Assembly: GCF_947495205.1 (NCBI RefSeq)
Contig: NZ_CANLXV010000013.1
Coordinates: 34,802-98,801 of the forward strand
DNA length: 64,000 bases
DNA from: an uncultured Polaribacter sp.
Lineage (GTDB): Bacteria > Bacteroidota > Bacteroidia > Flavobacteriales > Flavobacteriaceae
Direction of reading: 5' to 3'
Part shown: piece by piece, positions 29,726 through 38,828 of the stretch
How positions within the stretch are numbered: position 1 is the first letter of the stretch
Layout: every line of letters begins with the position of its first letter
Program-made: the position numbers and the translations under genes
The notes under the pieces: model-generated
What the model was told of the DNA's origin: nothing
Seen by the model: only the letters and a program-made list of their open reading frames with translations
Database searches by the model: none

Positions 29726-29886
29726 CTTATTGATAATAGGCTCTTTAAAGATGAACTATTCTTAAAATAGTAGATAAGCTGTATTTCTAAAACCCAAAAT
29801 ACAAAGAGCTATTAAAAAAATTACTAGAAACAATTGAGTTTATAAAAGCTATTTATGTAATTGAATTTTTTTATACTAGACAAAAA

Positions 29887-29919
29887 AAGCCCTATTAAAA
29901 TTTAATTTTAATAGGGCTT
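29887..29919. terminator. Terminator hairpin downstream of lldD
   Basis: AAGCCCTATTAAAA TTTAA TTTTAATAGGGCTT, perfect 14-bp arms. Confidence 0.7.
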
Positions 29920-29942
29920 GAAAATCATATTATATTGCAATA

Positions 29943-31091
29943 TTATTTCACCAAATGCTCTGGAAAATCTGAAGTTTTCTCACAACACAACTGCTCCATA
30001 ACTTGTTGCAATTCTGTTTTTAGTAAAGAAATAGTATGGTTACCACCTTTTTTACCTAATGCAGATACACCATACATAAATGAACGACCCATGAATGTAA
30101 ATTTAGCGCCACTTGCCATAGCTCTTGCTACATCTGGCCCTGAACGTACACCACTATCCATCATTACTTCTATTTGATCACCATATTTTTCTGCAATTGT
30201 TGCTAAAGGTTTAATTGTAGATTGCCCTGCATCTAATTGACGCCCACCATGATTGGATACAATAATACCGTCTAAACCTAAACGAATTGCTTGTTCTGCG
30301 TCATATTCTGAAGCCACACCTTTTAAAACAATCTTACCTTTCCACATATCGCGAATTGGCTTTATTTTTTCTTCATTTAACCTACCAGAAAACGTTTGAT
30401 CCATAAATTTACCCAACTGCTTTAAGTCTAAGTTTTTAGGCATATATGGTAGTAAGTTTGCAAAGTTAGGAATACCATGTTTTAAAGTTTGTAAACTCCA
30501 ATGTGGTCTACCAAATGCTTGTAAAATGTTAGCAATATTCATTTTTGGTGGCATTGCCAAACCGTTTCTAATATCTCTAGGTCTAAAACCAAAACTAGGT
30601 ACATCACATAAAATAACTAAAACAGGACATTCTGCTGCGGCTGCTCTGTTAATAATATCGTCTCTTAATTTATCTTCTGTTGGATGATATAATTGAAACC
30701 AAGCTTTACCCTCTGTTAATTCTGCTGCACGCTCTATACTAGTAGTTGTAACGGTACTTAATATAAAGGGAACATTGTGTTCAAAAGCGGCTTTTGCCAA
30801 AATTTCTGGAGAATTTGGCCACATTAAACCTTGTAAACCTACTGGTGCAATACCAAAGGGCGCATCATATTCTATACCAAACAAGTTGGTTTTTAAAGAA
30901 GAACCATGATGTTTTCTAAGATAATTTGGTTTTAATTGTACTTCTCTTAATTCTGATGTATTTCTAATTAAATTTACATCTTCATTACAACCTCCATCTA
31001 AATATTCAAATGCAAATTTTGGTATTTTTTTCTGAGCTTTTGCTCTTAAATCGTCTATAGACGGATAACGTGTATCGATACTTATTGCCAT
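29943..31091 (-). CDS. lldD: FMN-dependent alpha-hydroxy-acid oxidase, L-lactate dehydrogenase-like
   Basis: AKKIPKFAFEYLDGGCNEDVNLIRN; GLDGIIVSNHGGRQLD; VMMDSGVRSGPDVARAMASGAKFTFMGRSFMYG. Confidence 0.92.
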   Translation of the reverse strand: MAISIDTRYPSIDDLRAKAQKKIPKFAFEYLDGGCNEDVNLIRNTSELREVQLKPNYLRKHHGSSLKTNLFGIEYDAPFGIAPVGLQGLMWPNSPEILAKAAFEHNVPFILSTVTTTSIERAAELTEGKAWFQLYHPTEDKLRDDIINRAAAAECPVLVILCDVPSFGFRPRDIRNGLAMPPKMNIANILQAFGRPHWSLQTLKHGIPNFANLLPYMPKNLDLKQLGKFMDQTFSGRLNEEKIKPIRDMWKGKIVLKGVASEYDAEQAIRLGLDGIIVSNHGGRQLDAGQSTIKPLATIAEKYGDQIEVMMDSGVRSGPDVARAMASGAKFTFMGRSFMYGVSALGKKGGNHTISLLKTELQQVMEQLCCEKTSDFPEHLVK

Positions 31092-31098
31092 ATTTTTT

Positions 31099-32388
31099 TT
31101 ATGCTAAAAACTTTTCTCTTAATTCTTCTACTTGATCATCATTTATAGGCACCATTTTCCCTAAAGAATGGCCTAATACAATAGATTTAGCGCTAAATTC
31201 TGCTACTTCTAAATAATCGAATGTTTGTAATAATTTATCTCCTGTAATAATTACAGAATCATTTTCAATAATTAATGCGGTATCACAATTTTCTACAATT
31301 TCAGAATTGTTATTTTTTCTAAAATGATTTCCATATTTCACAGTATGAATATCTTGTAGAAAAATCCAACTTTCTGGAATGGTACGCACATCTAAATATT
31401 CTTGTGTTACACCAAATGCCATTAAATATGGAGATTGAGTCATTATAATAGAATTTACTTTTGGATTGCGTTTATAAATTTCCTGATGTATCCAAGTTGC
31501 ACGACTTGGCACTTTTCCTTTTTCTCTTTTACCGTCTTTAATTTGAACGATATCTTCAATTTCTAAATCCCAACGATCTACACCAGTTGGCGTAATAATA
31601 AAATCATTATCTTTCCATCGCATAGAAACCGTTCCGTAAGAACCTATCATTAAACCTTGTTGGCAAGAGCGTTGTACAATTTTACAAATTTCTAACCTTT
31701 TTTCTAATTCATCAGAAGGATGTTCTGTTTCTTCCATTTCTGGTAAAACTCCTTTAGCCTGTGTTTCAAAGTTTTCTATTTGTTCATCAGACAAATATTT
31801 TGGAGTTCCTATTTGAGAGCCATATAAAATAGTTTTTGCACAAAATTCTAGTGCCTCAAAACGCTCATAAGCATCTGTTAAATCACTACCTCCTAAAACT
31901 GTACCATGGTTTTCCATGATAATTGCTTTAAAGCCTTTTTTAAATTCTTCTGCAATTACTTCTCCAAGCTCATTACTACCAGGTACTTTGTATTTTGCAT
32001 AACCTATGGGACCACAGATGTGTTTTGCCTGCGAAATAATATTGGTGTTTGGTATTTGTCTAACAATACTAAAAGAAACCAAAGCTGGCGGATGCGCATG
32101 AATAACGGATCTAATATCTGGTCTTGCTTCATAAATTGCTTTATGAAATGGAAATTCAGATGAGGGTTTATGTTTCCCTATAATTTCTCCATTACTTTTT
32201 ACACAGATAATATCTGAAGCTCTTAAAGAACCTTTGTCTACGGCAGATGGAGTTACCCATATGTCTCCTTGATCATCAATTATAGAAATGTTACCACCAG
32301 AAGTGGTAGTCATTCCTCTTTTGTAAATTCGATCAATTATTGTTACAATTTGATCTCTTGGATGCTGAAAATTGATTTTTATAGCCAT
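31099..32388 (-). CDS. Tandem class II aldolase/adducin-domain protein, second domain degenerate
   Basis: Domain 1 TTSGGNISI...VIHAHPPALVSFS...IIMENHGTVLGG; domain 2 MIGSYGTVSMRW...SIIMTQSPYLMAFG...LIIENDSVIITG. Confidence 0.88.
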   Translation of the reverse strand: MAIKINFQHPRDQIVTIIDRIYKRGMTTTSGGNISIIDDQGDIWVTPSAVDKGSLRASDIICVKSNGEIIGKHKPSSEFPFHKAIYEARPDIRSVIHAHPPALVSFSIVRQIPNTNIISQAKHICGPIGYAKYKVPGSNELGEVIAEEFKKGFKAIIMENHGTVLGGSDLTDAYERFEALEFCAKTILYGSQIGTPKYLSDEQIENFETQAKGVLPEMEETEHPSDELEKRLEICKIVQRSCQQGLMIGSYGTVSMRWKDNDFIITPTGVDRWDLEIEDIVQIKDGKREKGKVPSRATWIHQEIYKRNPKVNSIIMTQSPYLMAFGVTQEYLDVRTIPESWIFLQDIHTVKYGNHFRKNNNSEIVENCDTALIIENDSVIITGDKLLQTFDYLEVAEFSAKSIVLGHSLGKMVPINDDQVEELREKFLA

Positions 32389-32403
32389 AACTAACGTTTT
32401 TTA

Positions 32404-33780
32404 CTAACCCACTATAAAGGGAACATGCTTTTTTAACGCATAATTCTTCCTTAAAAACTTAGAATTTAACTTGGTATCTGAAATAGCAATTGCAGCTCCT
32501 AGGGCAGAACCTAAAGCAGCTTTTGTTGTTCTTAATTTCATACCTCTTAAATAATGTGACAATAATTTTATGTAAACATCATTATCTGTAAAACCACCAT
32601 CTACATAAAGTCTGTGTATATTTTGTGTATCAGAAATTCTTTTGATATTTTCTACCTGTAGCATCACCAATTCAATCATTAAGTGATGGTAGGCATGCTC
32701 AAAACTATCATACAAGTATTTGGTAACTTTTGGCATGTCTTTATGTTCAAAAGATTCCCATTTAAATGTGTGTACAAAGTCTTGCAAAATTTCTGAATAT
32801 GCATCATAATTAAATACAACTGTTTTGTGATAATCTTTATCTTTACCAAAATGTTGAGATAATTTTTCTACTTGTATTTGATATTCTTTACCTAAAAAAA
32901 GTCTAGAAGATTTAACGGGTTTTCCGTTAATTCTCATGTAATTAATACAATCTGCTTTAACATCATCATTCGTTAAAGGTGTATCTACAAAAGGGTTTAA
33001 AGCAATACTCCAAGTACCTGTAGAAACTAATACAAATGGTTTTTTTACACTTCTTACGTAAGGTAATAATGCTGAAGAACTATCGTGAATACCTACACCA
33101 ATTTTAATTCTTTTACCATTATAATTCATATTTACACTAGTTTCTGTAGAAACAATAGGAGGTAAAATGGTATTAATTTTTTCTTTGTAAACCCAATCTT
33201 GGTAATCTCTAGTTTCGTAATTCCACAAAGTGGTATGGCAACCAATACTGGTATATTCACTTAATGGCACTCCAGAGAAAATATAACTTAAATATTGTGG
33301 TAAATGCAACGAATATTTAATTTTTTTAAAAACCTCTGGTTTTGAGTGTTTAATCCAATACAATTGCAAACCAGAATTTAATAAACCAGGAGATCTTGTA
33401 GAACCACTTGTTCTGGTGAGTTCTAAATCATCTCCATAAGTTGCATAAAACTGGTCTGCAATTTTTGAATCTATTTCTTTAGTGTAGTTGTATAGAGGTG
33501 TTAAAACCTCTCCATCTTCATCTAAATGCACAAAACTTGCGCCATAGGTAGAGAAGTTTATTGCTTTTACACTAAATTCATCTGACTTTAAAATTTTATG
33601 AAAAACGTCTTTCAACCAATTTTGTAACGCACGCAAATCTTCCGTTGGATGCCCATCTTCATCTTCTATTTCATCAAAAGAAGCGTATTCTTTGTGCACT
33701 TCTTTAAACTCTTTGTCAAAAAGAAAAAATTTCTTGTTTGTTTTACCAATATCAAAAACTGCGGTTACCTTTTTTTTCAT
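32404..33780 (-). CDS. rhaB: FGGY-family carbohydrate kinase, probable L-rhamnulokinase
   Basis: AVFDIGKTNKKFFLFD; STYGASFVHLD; VLVSTGTWSIALNPF; LYVDGGFTDNDVYIKLLSHYL; operon with rhamnose isomerase. Confidence 0.85.
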   Translation of the reverse strand: MKKKVTAVFDIGKTNKKFFLFDKEFKEVHKEYASFDEIEDEDGHPTEDLRALQNWLKDVFHKILKSDEFSVKAINFSTYGASFVHLDEDGEVLTPLYNYTKEIDSKIADQFYATYGDDLELTRTSGSTRSPGLLNSGLQLYWIKHSKPEVFKKIKYSLHLPQYLSYIFSGVPLSEYTSIGCHTTLWNYETRDYQDWVYKEKINTILPPIVSTETSVNMNYNGKRIKIGVGIHDSSSALLPYVRSVKKPFVLVSTGTWSIALNPFVDTPLTNDDVKADCINYMRINGKPVKSSRLFLGKEYQIQVEKLSQHFGKDKDYHKTVVFNYDAYSEILQDFVHTFKWESFEHKDMPKVTKYLYDSFEHAYHHLMIELVMLQVENIKRISDTQNIHRLYVDGGFTDNDVYIKLLSHYLRGMKLRTTKAALGSALGAAIAISDTKLNSKFLRKNYALKKHVPFIVG

Positions 33781-33791
33781 AACTAATAATA

Positions 33792-35072
33792 TTATAAACC
33801 AGTTGCTACTGTATGTTTACCTCTTTCTTTGATTAATTGTTCTCTAACTCCTAAAGATCTGTATGCATCTATTGGGCTTATAACTCCGCCAGCGTTTACC
33901 CTTGCTTTTTCTAACAATGGTCTTACATCTGTTCTATAAGCACCTTGTAAGATTTCTTGACATTTTACAACATCATTTTCTAATTGCGCAGTTCTTAATG
34001 CTTTTTGATCTATTAATAAAGCCTTTGCATATGCTTCTTGTATCGCTTCTAAAGATTGTATTAAATCTTCTAAAGGATCTTTTACGTTATGACTTGCATC
34101 AATCATCCACGCTAAATCTGGATTTTGCGGATTATTTTCCATTCCGTAAACCAATTCATTAAAGATTAAGAATAATGCATATGGCTTAATACTACCTACA
34201 GTTACATCATCATCTCCATATTTACTATCATTAAAATGGAAACCACCTAATTTACCTTTTAATTGTAAAATAGATACAATTTGTTCTATATTAGAGTTTG
34301 GTAAATGGTGTCCTAAATCTACTAAAGTATACGCTTTATCTCCACAACCGTTAGCTAACATTAAAGATGCTCCCCAATCTTGAATAACTGTGCTGTAAAA
34401 ATTAGGCTCGTATGGTTTATATTCTACTAATAATTTCCAATCGTCTGGTAAACCTTTATAGATATCTATTAAACTATCTTGAGTATTTTGAAAAGCTGTT
34501 TGAAAATTGTTTTGACCAGGAAAACAAGAACCATCTGCCAACCAAACCGTTAATGCTTTAGAACCTAATTTGTCTCCAATTTTAATTACATCTAAATTAT
34601 GTTGTATCGCTTGTTCTCTAACTGCTTTACTTGTATTACTTAAAGAACCGTATTTGTAGCTTTCTGCTGCGCCTTGTTGGTCTTGAAAAGTATTTGAATT
34701 TACGGCATCAAATTTAATATTTAAAGCTGTTGCTTTTTCTTTAATTGCAGCGTAATCAGATGGAATATCCCAAGGAATATGTAAAGATACAGCACCTGCA
34801 GTTTGTGTTAAACTATGTAAGATACCAATATCTTCTATTTTTTGCTCTAAATTGGTTGGTTCTCCATAAAAAGAAAAACGCCCAAAACGAGTACCTCCAG
34901 CACCTAAAGCCCAACTAGGAATAGCTATTTGAAATGCAGCCAACTTGTCTACAATACTATTTACATCTTTACCTTTATTGGTTAATTTATTAGCTAAAAA
35001 ATCGAAGTTTTCTTTATGATCTTTTACGACTTTTTGATTAAAATCGGAAATTTCTGATTGATTAATTTTCAT
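33792..35072 (-). CDS. rhaI: L-rhamnose isomerase-type sugar isomerase (TIM barrel)
   Basis: IAIPSWALGAGGTRFGRFSFYGEPTNLEQKIEDIGILHSLTQTAGAVSLHIPWD; LVDLGHHLPNSNIEQIV; GGFHFNDSKYGDDD. Confidence 0.88.
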   Translation of the reverse strand: MKINQSEISDFNQKVVKDHKENFDFLANKLTNKGKDVNSIVDKLAAFQIAIPSWALGAGGTRFGRFSFYGEPTNLEQKIEDIGILHSLTQTAGAVSLHIPWDIPSDYAAIKEKATALNIKFDAVNSNTFQDQQGAAESYKYGSLSNTSKAVREQAIQHNLDVIKIGDKLGSKALTVWLADGSCFPGQNNFQTAFQNTQDSLIDIYKGLPDDWKLLVEYKPYEPNFYSTVIQDWGASLMLANGCGDKAYTLVDLGHHLPNSNIEQIVSILQLKGKLGGFHFNDSKYGDDDVTVGSIKPYALFLIFNELVYGMENNPQNPDLAWMIDASHNVKDPLEDLIQSLEAIQEAYAKALLIDQKALRTAQLENDVVKCQEILQGAYRTDVRPLLEKARVNAGGVISPIDAYRSLGVREQLIKERGKHTVATGL

Positions 35073-35164
35073 ACTTGTATTATGTTCTTAATTAAGGAAG
35101 ACTTCTATAAACTGTAATTCAATTTATAGAAGTCTTAAACTTAATTCAAATTAAATTATTTTTG

Positions 35165-37261
35165 TTATCTGACAAATGCATTTGCCATTCCACCATCTAC
35201 ATTTATTATGTTACCTGTAGATTTGTCTAGAATTCCTACTAAAGAGAAAACTCCGTTTGCAATATCATTTGGTGTAATAATTTCATGTAGCAAGTTTCTT
35301 TTTGCATAAAAGGCTGGTAACTCTTCTACAGTAATACCGTTTGCTTTTGCACGTCCTTCTGCCCAAGCGCCTTCCCAAATTTTACTTCCTACAATAACGC
35401 CATCAGGATTTACTGTATTTACTCTTACTTTATCTTTAGCTAATTCTGCTGCCAATAAACGCACCATATGTTGTTGTGCTGCTTTCGCAGTACCATATGC
35501 CACATTGTTAGGTCCAGCAACTAATCCGTTTTTACTAGCAATAGCAATGTAATCTCCTCCTAAATTTTGCTTACGCACAATTGCAGAGAATTGCTTCGCT
35601 AAATCAAACTGACCTTTTACTAAAATATTCTGTAAAATATTCCAATCTTTATCTGTTGTATCTTCAATTGGCTTAGAAATTGCTAAACCTGCACTGTGTA
35701 CAATTATATCTACACCACCAAACTCAACAATAGCTTTTTTGTATGCACTTTCAATAGATTCTGTACTTGTAACATCACAAACTGCATAAGAAGATACGTC
35801 TCTTTTATAAGTTCCGTTTGCCTCAATTAAAGCTTCTTCATTAATATCTGTTAAAACTACATTAGCACCTTCTGCTGCTAATTTATCTGCGATAGCTTTA
35901 CCAATACCTCCACCAGCACCTGTTACCAAAGCAACTTTTCTAGATAATGGCTGTTCTTTTGGCATACGTTGTAATTTTGCTTCTTCTAACAACCAGTACT
36001 CAATATCAAAAGCCTCTTGTCTTGGTAAAGAAGTATAAGCTGTAATAGCCTCTGCACCACGCATTACATTTATTGCGTTAATGTAAAACTCACTTGCAAC
36101 ACGTGTAGTTTGTTTGTTCTTAGCAAAACTAAACATACCAACTCCAGGGTAAATAATAATTACTGGATTTGCATCACGTATAGCAGGACTATTATCTTTT
36201 TTACAAGTATTATAGTAATCTGCATATTCTTGGCGGTATGCTTCAAAAGCTGGCTCTAATTTTGCTGCAATAGCAGTAGCATCAGATAAGTCTTCATTCT
36301 TATCTAATTCTAATACTAAAGGCTGAATTTTAGTTCTTAAGAAGTGATCTGGACAAGAAGTTCCCATTGGAGCTAATCTTTCTAAATCGTTACTGTTGAT
36401 GTATTGCATTACAACTTCAGTATCTGAGAAATGACCGATCATTCTATTTTCTGAAGAACATAAACCTCTTAATAAAGGCATAATTTGAGCTGCTTTCTCT
36501 AAACGCTCTTCTTTAGGTAAACTTTCAACTTTTTGACCACCAAAAACTTCACCTTGTTCTTTTAATTTTTGTTCTATATATTCAGAAGCCATTTCAATAA
36601 CCTCTAAACTGTTCATGTAACACTCGTAAGAAGTATCTCCCCAAGTAAATAAACCATGACTACCTAACACAATACCTCTAATACCAGGGTTATCTGCTAA
36701 ACATTTTTCTAATTGTAAACCTAAATCGAAACCTGGCTTTTGCCAAGGCACCCATCCCATTGTATCTCCCCAAATTTCTTTGGTTACTTTTTCACTATCT
36801 TTAGCTGCAGCAACTGCAATTAAAGCATCTGGATGTAAATGATCTATGTGCGCGAAAGGTAATAAACCATGCAATGGCGTATCAATAGAAGGTGCTTTAC
36901 TATCTAAATCATAGATACAATGATTAAATAAACCAACCATTCTATCTTCATCATGTAAACCTTGGTATACGTTTTTAAGATCACGTAGTCTATTGGTATA
37001 CAAACCAGCAATACCAGAACGTGTTAAAGTACCTATGTCTCCACCAGAACCTTTAACCCACATTACCTCAACCTCTTCATTAGTTAAAGGATCTTTTTCT
37101 ATGGTTTTACAACTTGTATTTCCTCCACCGTAATTTGTAATTCTTAAATCTGCTCCTAAAATATTAGAACGATATAAGAACAATTCAACTTGATTATCTC
37201 CTAAAGCTGCAGCTTTTTGGTCATCCCACAGGTAATCAACGTATTTAAAAGTTTTAGTCAT
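35165..37261 (-). CDS. Bifunctional rhamnulose-1-phosphate aldolase / SDR (lactaldehyde dehydrogenase) fusion
   Basis: N-terminal class II aldolase (NYGGGNTSCKTIEKDPLTNEEVEVMWVKGSGGD; FAHIDHLHPDALIA) plus C-terminal SDR (RKVALVTGAGGGIGKAIADKLAAEGANVVLTDIN; YGTAKAAQQHMVRLL). Confidence 0.93.
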   Translation of the reverse strand: MTKTFKYVDYLWDDQKAAALGDNQVELFLYRSNILGADLRITNYGGGNTSCKTIEKDPLTNEEVEVMWVKGSGGDIGTLTRSGIAGLYTNRLRDLKNVYQGLHDEDRMVGLFNHCIYDLDSKAPSIDTPLHGLLPFAHIDHLHPDALIAVAAAKDSEKVTKEIWGDTMGWVPWQKPGFDLGLQLEKCLADNPGIRGIVLGSHGLFTWGDTSYECYMNSLEVIEMASEYIEQKLKEQGEVFGGQKVESLPKEERLEKAAQIMPLLRGLCSSENRMIGHFSDTEVVMQYINSNDLERLAPMGTSCPDHFLRTKIQPLVLELDKNEDLSDATAIAAKLEPAFEAYRQEYADYYNTCKKDNSPAIRDANPVIIIYPGVGMFSFAKNKQTTRVASEFYINAINVMRGAEAITAYTSLPRQEAFDIEYWLLEEAKLQRMPKEQPLSRKVALVTGAGGGIGKAIADKLAAEGANVVLTDINEEALIEANGTYKRDVSSYAVCDVTSTESIESAYKKAIVEFGGVDIIVHSAGLAISKPIEDTTDKDWNILQNILVKGQFDLAKQFSAIVRKQNLGGDYIAIASKNGLVAGPNNVAYGTAKAAQQHMVRLLAAELAKDKVRVNTVNPDGVIVGSKIWEGAWAEGRAKANGITVEELPAFYAKRNLLHEIITPNDIANGVFSLVGILDKSTGNIINVDGGMANAFVR

Positions 37262-37294
37262 TTTCGCTTTTTTTATAAGTAAGTTTTATGAAAT

Positions 37295-37344
37295 CAAAAA
37301 TACTCCTGAATTCAAACTTTTGTATCCTGTACTATGCCGTAAAA
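37295..37344 (-). promoter_or_regulatory. Composite promoter/operator site 5 (CGGCATAGTACAGGATAC-N19-TATTTTTG)
   Basis: Coding strand TTTTACGGCATAGTACAGGATAC AAAAGTTTGAATTCAGGAG TATTTTTG, upstream of the rhamnose operon, in the divergent intergenic region with the GntR gene. Confidence 0.7.
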
Positions 37345-37482
37345 TGCAAAACTGAGTTAAAATTTTAACTTTTGATTCCCTTTAGTGTAAGAAATTAAGA
37401 AAATACTTGACAATAAAGAGTGTATTTTACTTGGTTATTACACAAGTTTTAATAATATTTGACTGTCGTTAACAATAACACT

Positions 37483-38529
37483 ATGAATTTAATAAAATTA
37501 ATAAGCATAGATGAAAATTCTAGAATTCCTAAATACCAACAAATAATAGATTCTATTATTCATAATATTTCTGAGGGAAATCTAAAAATGGATGAAAAAA
37601 TACCTTCCATAAATGTGTTTAGCGAAGAGTTTTATTTATCTAGAGACACTGTTGAAAAAGCTTACAGCATTTTAAAAGAACGTAAAATAATAGTTTCTAT
37701 TAGGGGTAAAGGGTTTTATATTTCTAGAACTAAATTAATTTCTAAAATTAACATCTTATTTTTAATAAACAAACTAAGCTCTTACAAACTAAGGACTTAC
37801 AATTATTTCATAAACAGCATAGGAGCTAATGCTCATACGGACTTGCATATTTACCATTGTAATGAGGCACTATTTTTAAACTTAATTGAAAAAAACAAAG
37901 GCGCTTATGACTATTTTGTAATAATGCCGCATTTTAAAACGAATGATTTTAAACATATTAGTTTAACAGAAAAAGTTATAGATGCATTAAAACTAATACC
38001 AAAAGAGAAATTGGTAATTTTAGACAACGCAAAATCTGTACCTAATGCAAAAATAACTCAAATTTACCAAGATTTTGAAAATGATATTTATGATGCATTA
38101 AATAAAGGGATTGCTAAAATTAAGAAATACAAAAAAATAATGCTAGTTTACCCTAAAAAAGCAATTTACCCTTACCCTAAAAGAATTTTACACGGTTTTA
38201 GAAAGTTTTGCGTAGAACATGATTTAGATTTTGAAGTTATAGAAAAGATTTATCAAGATATGGTTATTAAAAAGGGCGATTTATTTGTTACCATAGAAGA
38301 AGAAGATCTTGTAAACTTAGTAAAACAAGTAAGAGAAGATGAGTTTAAATTAGGTACTGATGTGGGTATAATTTCATATAATGATACTCCTTTAAAAGAA
38401 CTTTTAGGAATTACTGTAATTTCTACAGATTTTAAGGTAATGGGAGAAACAGCTGCAAAAATGATACTAGATAAAACGAATAAGAAAATAAAAGTACCTT
38501 TTAATTTTATTGATAGGGAGTCTTTGTAA
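37483..38529 (+). CDS. GntR-family regulator with LacI-like (periplasmic-binding-protein) effector domain
   Basis: RIPKYQQIIDSIIHNISEGNLKMDEKIPSINVFSEEFYLSRDTVEKAYSILKERKIIVSIRGKGFYI, then a sugar-binding-type domain. ATG at 37483 preferred to TTG at 37459. Confidence 0.9.
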   Translation: MNLIKLISIDENSRIPKYQQIIDSIIHNISEGNLKMDEKIPSINVFSEEFYLSRDTVEKAYSILKERKIIVSIRGKGFYISRTKLISKINILFLINKLSSYKLRTYNYFINSIGANAHTDLHIYHCNEALFLNLIEKNKGAYDYFVIMPHFKTNDFKHISLTEKVIDALKLIPKEKLVILDNAKSVPNAKITQIYQDFENDIYDALNKGIAKIKKYKKIMLVYPKKAIYPYPKRILHGFRKFCVEHDLDFEVIEKIYQDMVIKKGDLFVTIEEEDLVNLVKQVREDEFKLGTDVGIISYNDTPLKELLGITVISTDFKVMGETAAKMILDKTNKKIKVPFNFIDRESL

Positions 38530-38550
38530 AGTAAAAAAGAATTTTCAAAT

Positions 38551-38586
38551 AAAAAGCTCAAAATCTTAAAGATTTTGAGCTTTTTT
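38551..38586. terminator. Bidirectional terminator between the GntR gene and tRNA-Gln
   Basis: AAAAAGCTCAAAATCTTaAAGATTTTGAGCTTTTTT. Confidence 0.85.
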
Positions 38587-38589
38587 AGT

Positions 38590-38660
38590 TGGCCTACAAG
38601 GACTCGAACCTTGAATGTCGGTACCAAAAACCGGTGTGTTACCAATTACACCATAGGCCA
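38590..38660 (-). tRNA. tRNA-Gln (TTG anticodon)
   Basis: TGGCCTATGGTGTAATTGGTAACACACCGGTTTTTGGTACCGACATTCAAGGTTCGAGTCCTTGTAGGCCA: acceptor TGGCCTA/TAGGCCA, T-arm GGTTCGAGTCC, anticodon loop TTTTGGT. Confidence 0.93.
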
Positions 38661-38828
38661 ATGCTTTTATGCGGGTGCAAATTTAATCTATTCTTTTAAA
38701 CTTGCAAGTATTTTTTTAAAAATTTTGAATTTAACAAAGTTTTGTGAGCAATTTAAAACCTATAAAAACTTAAATCATCCTTTTCTTCAGATTTATTATT
38801 AAATTCGCCCCACATTATTTGTTTATTT

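Noticed and set aside
38253-38802. ORFs 38253..38645 (-) and 38575..38802 (+)
   Set aside because: They overlap the GntR gene and/or run through the terminator and tRNA-Gln; no recognisable protein features.
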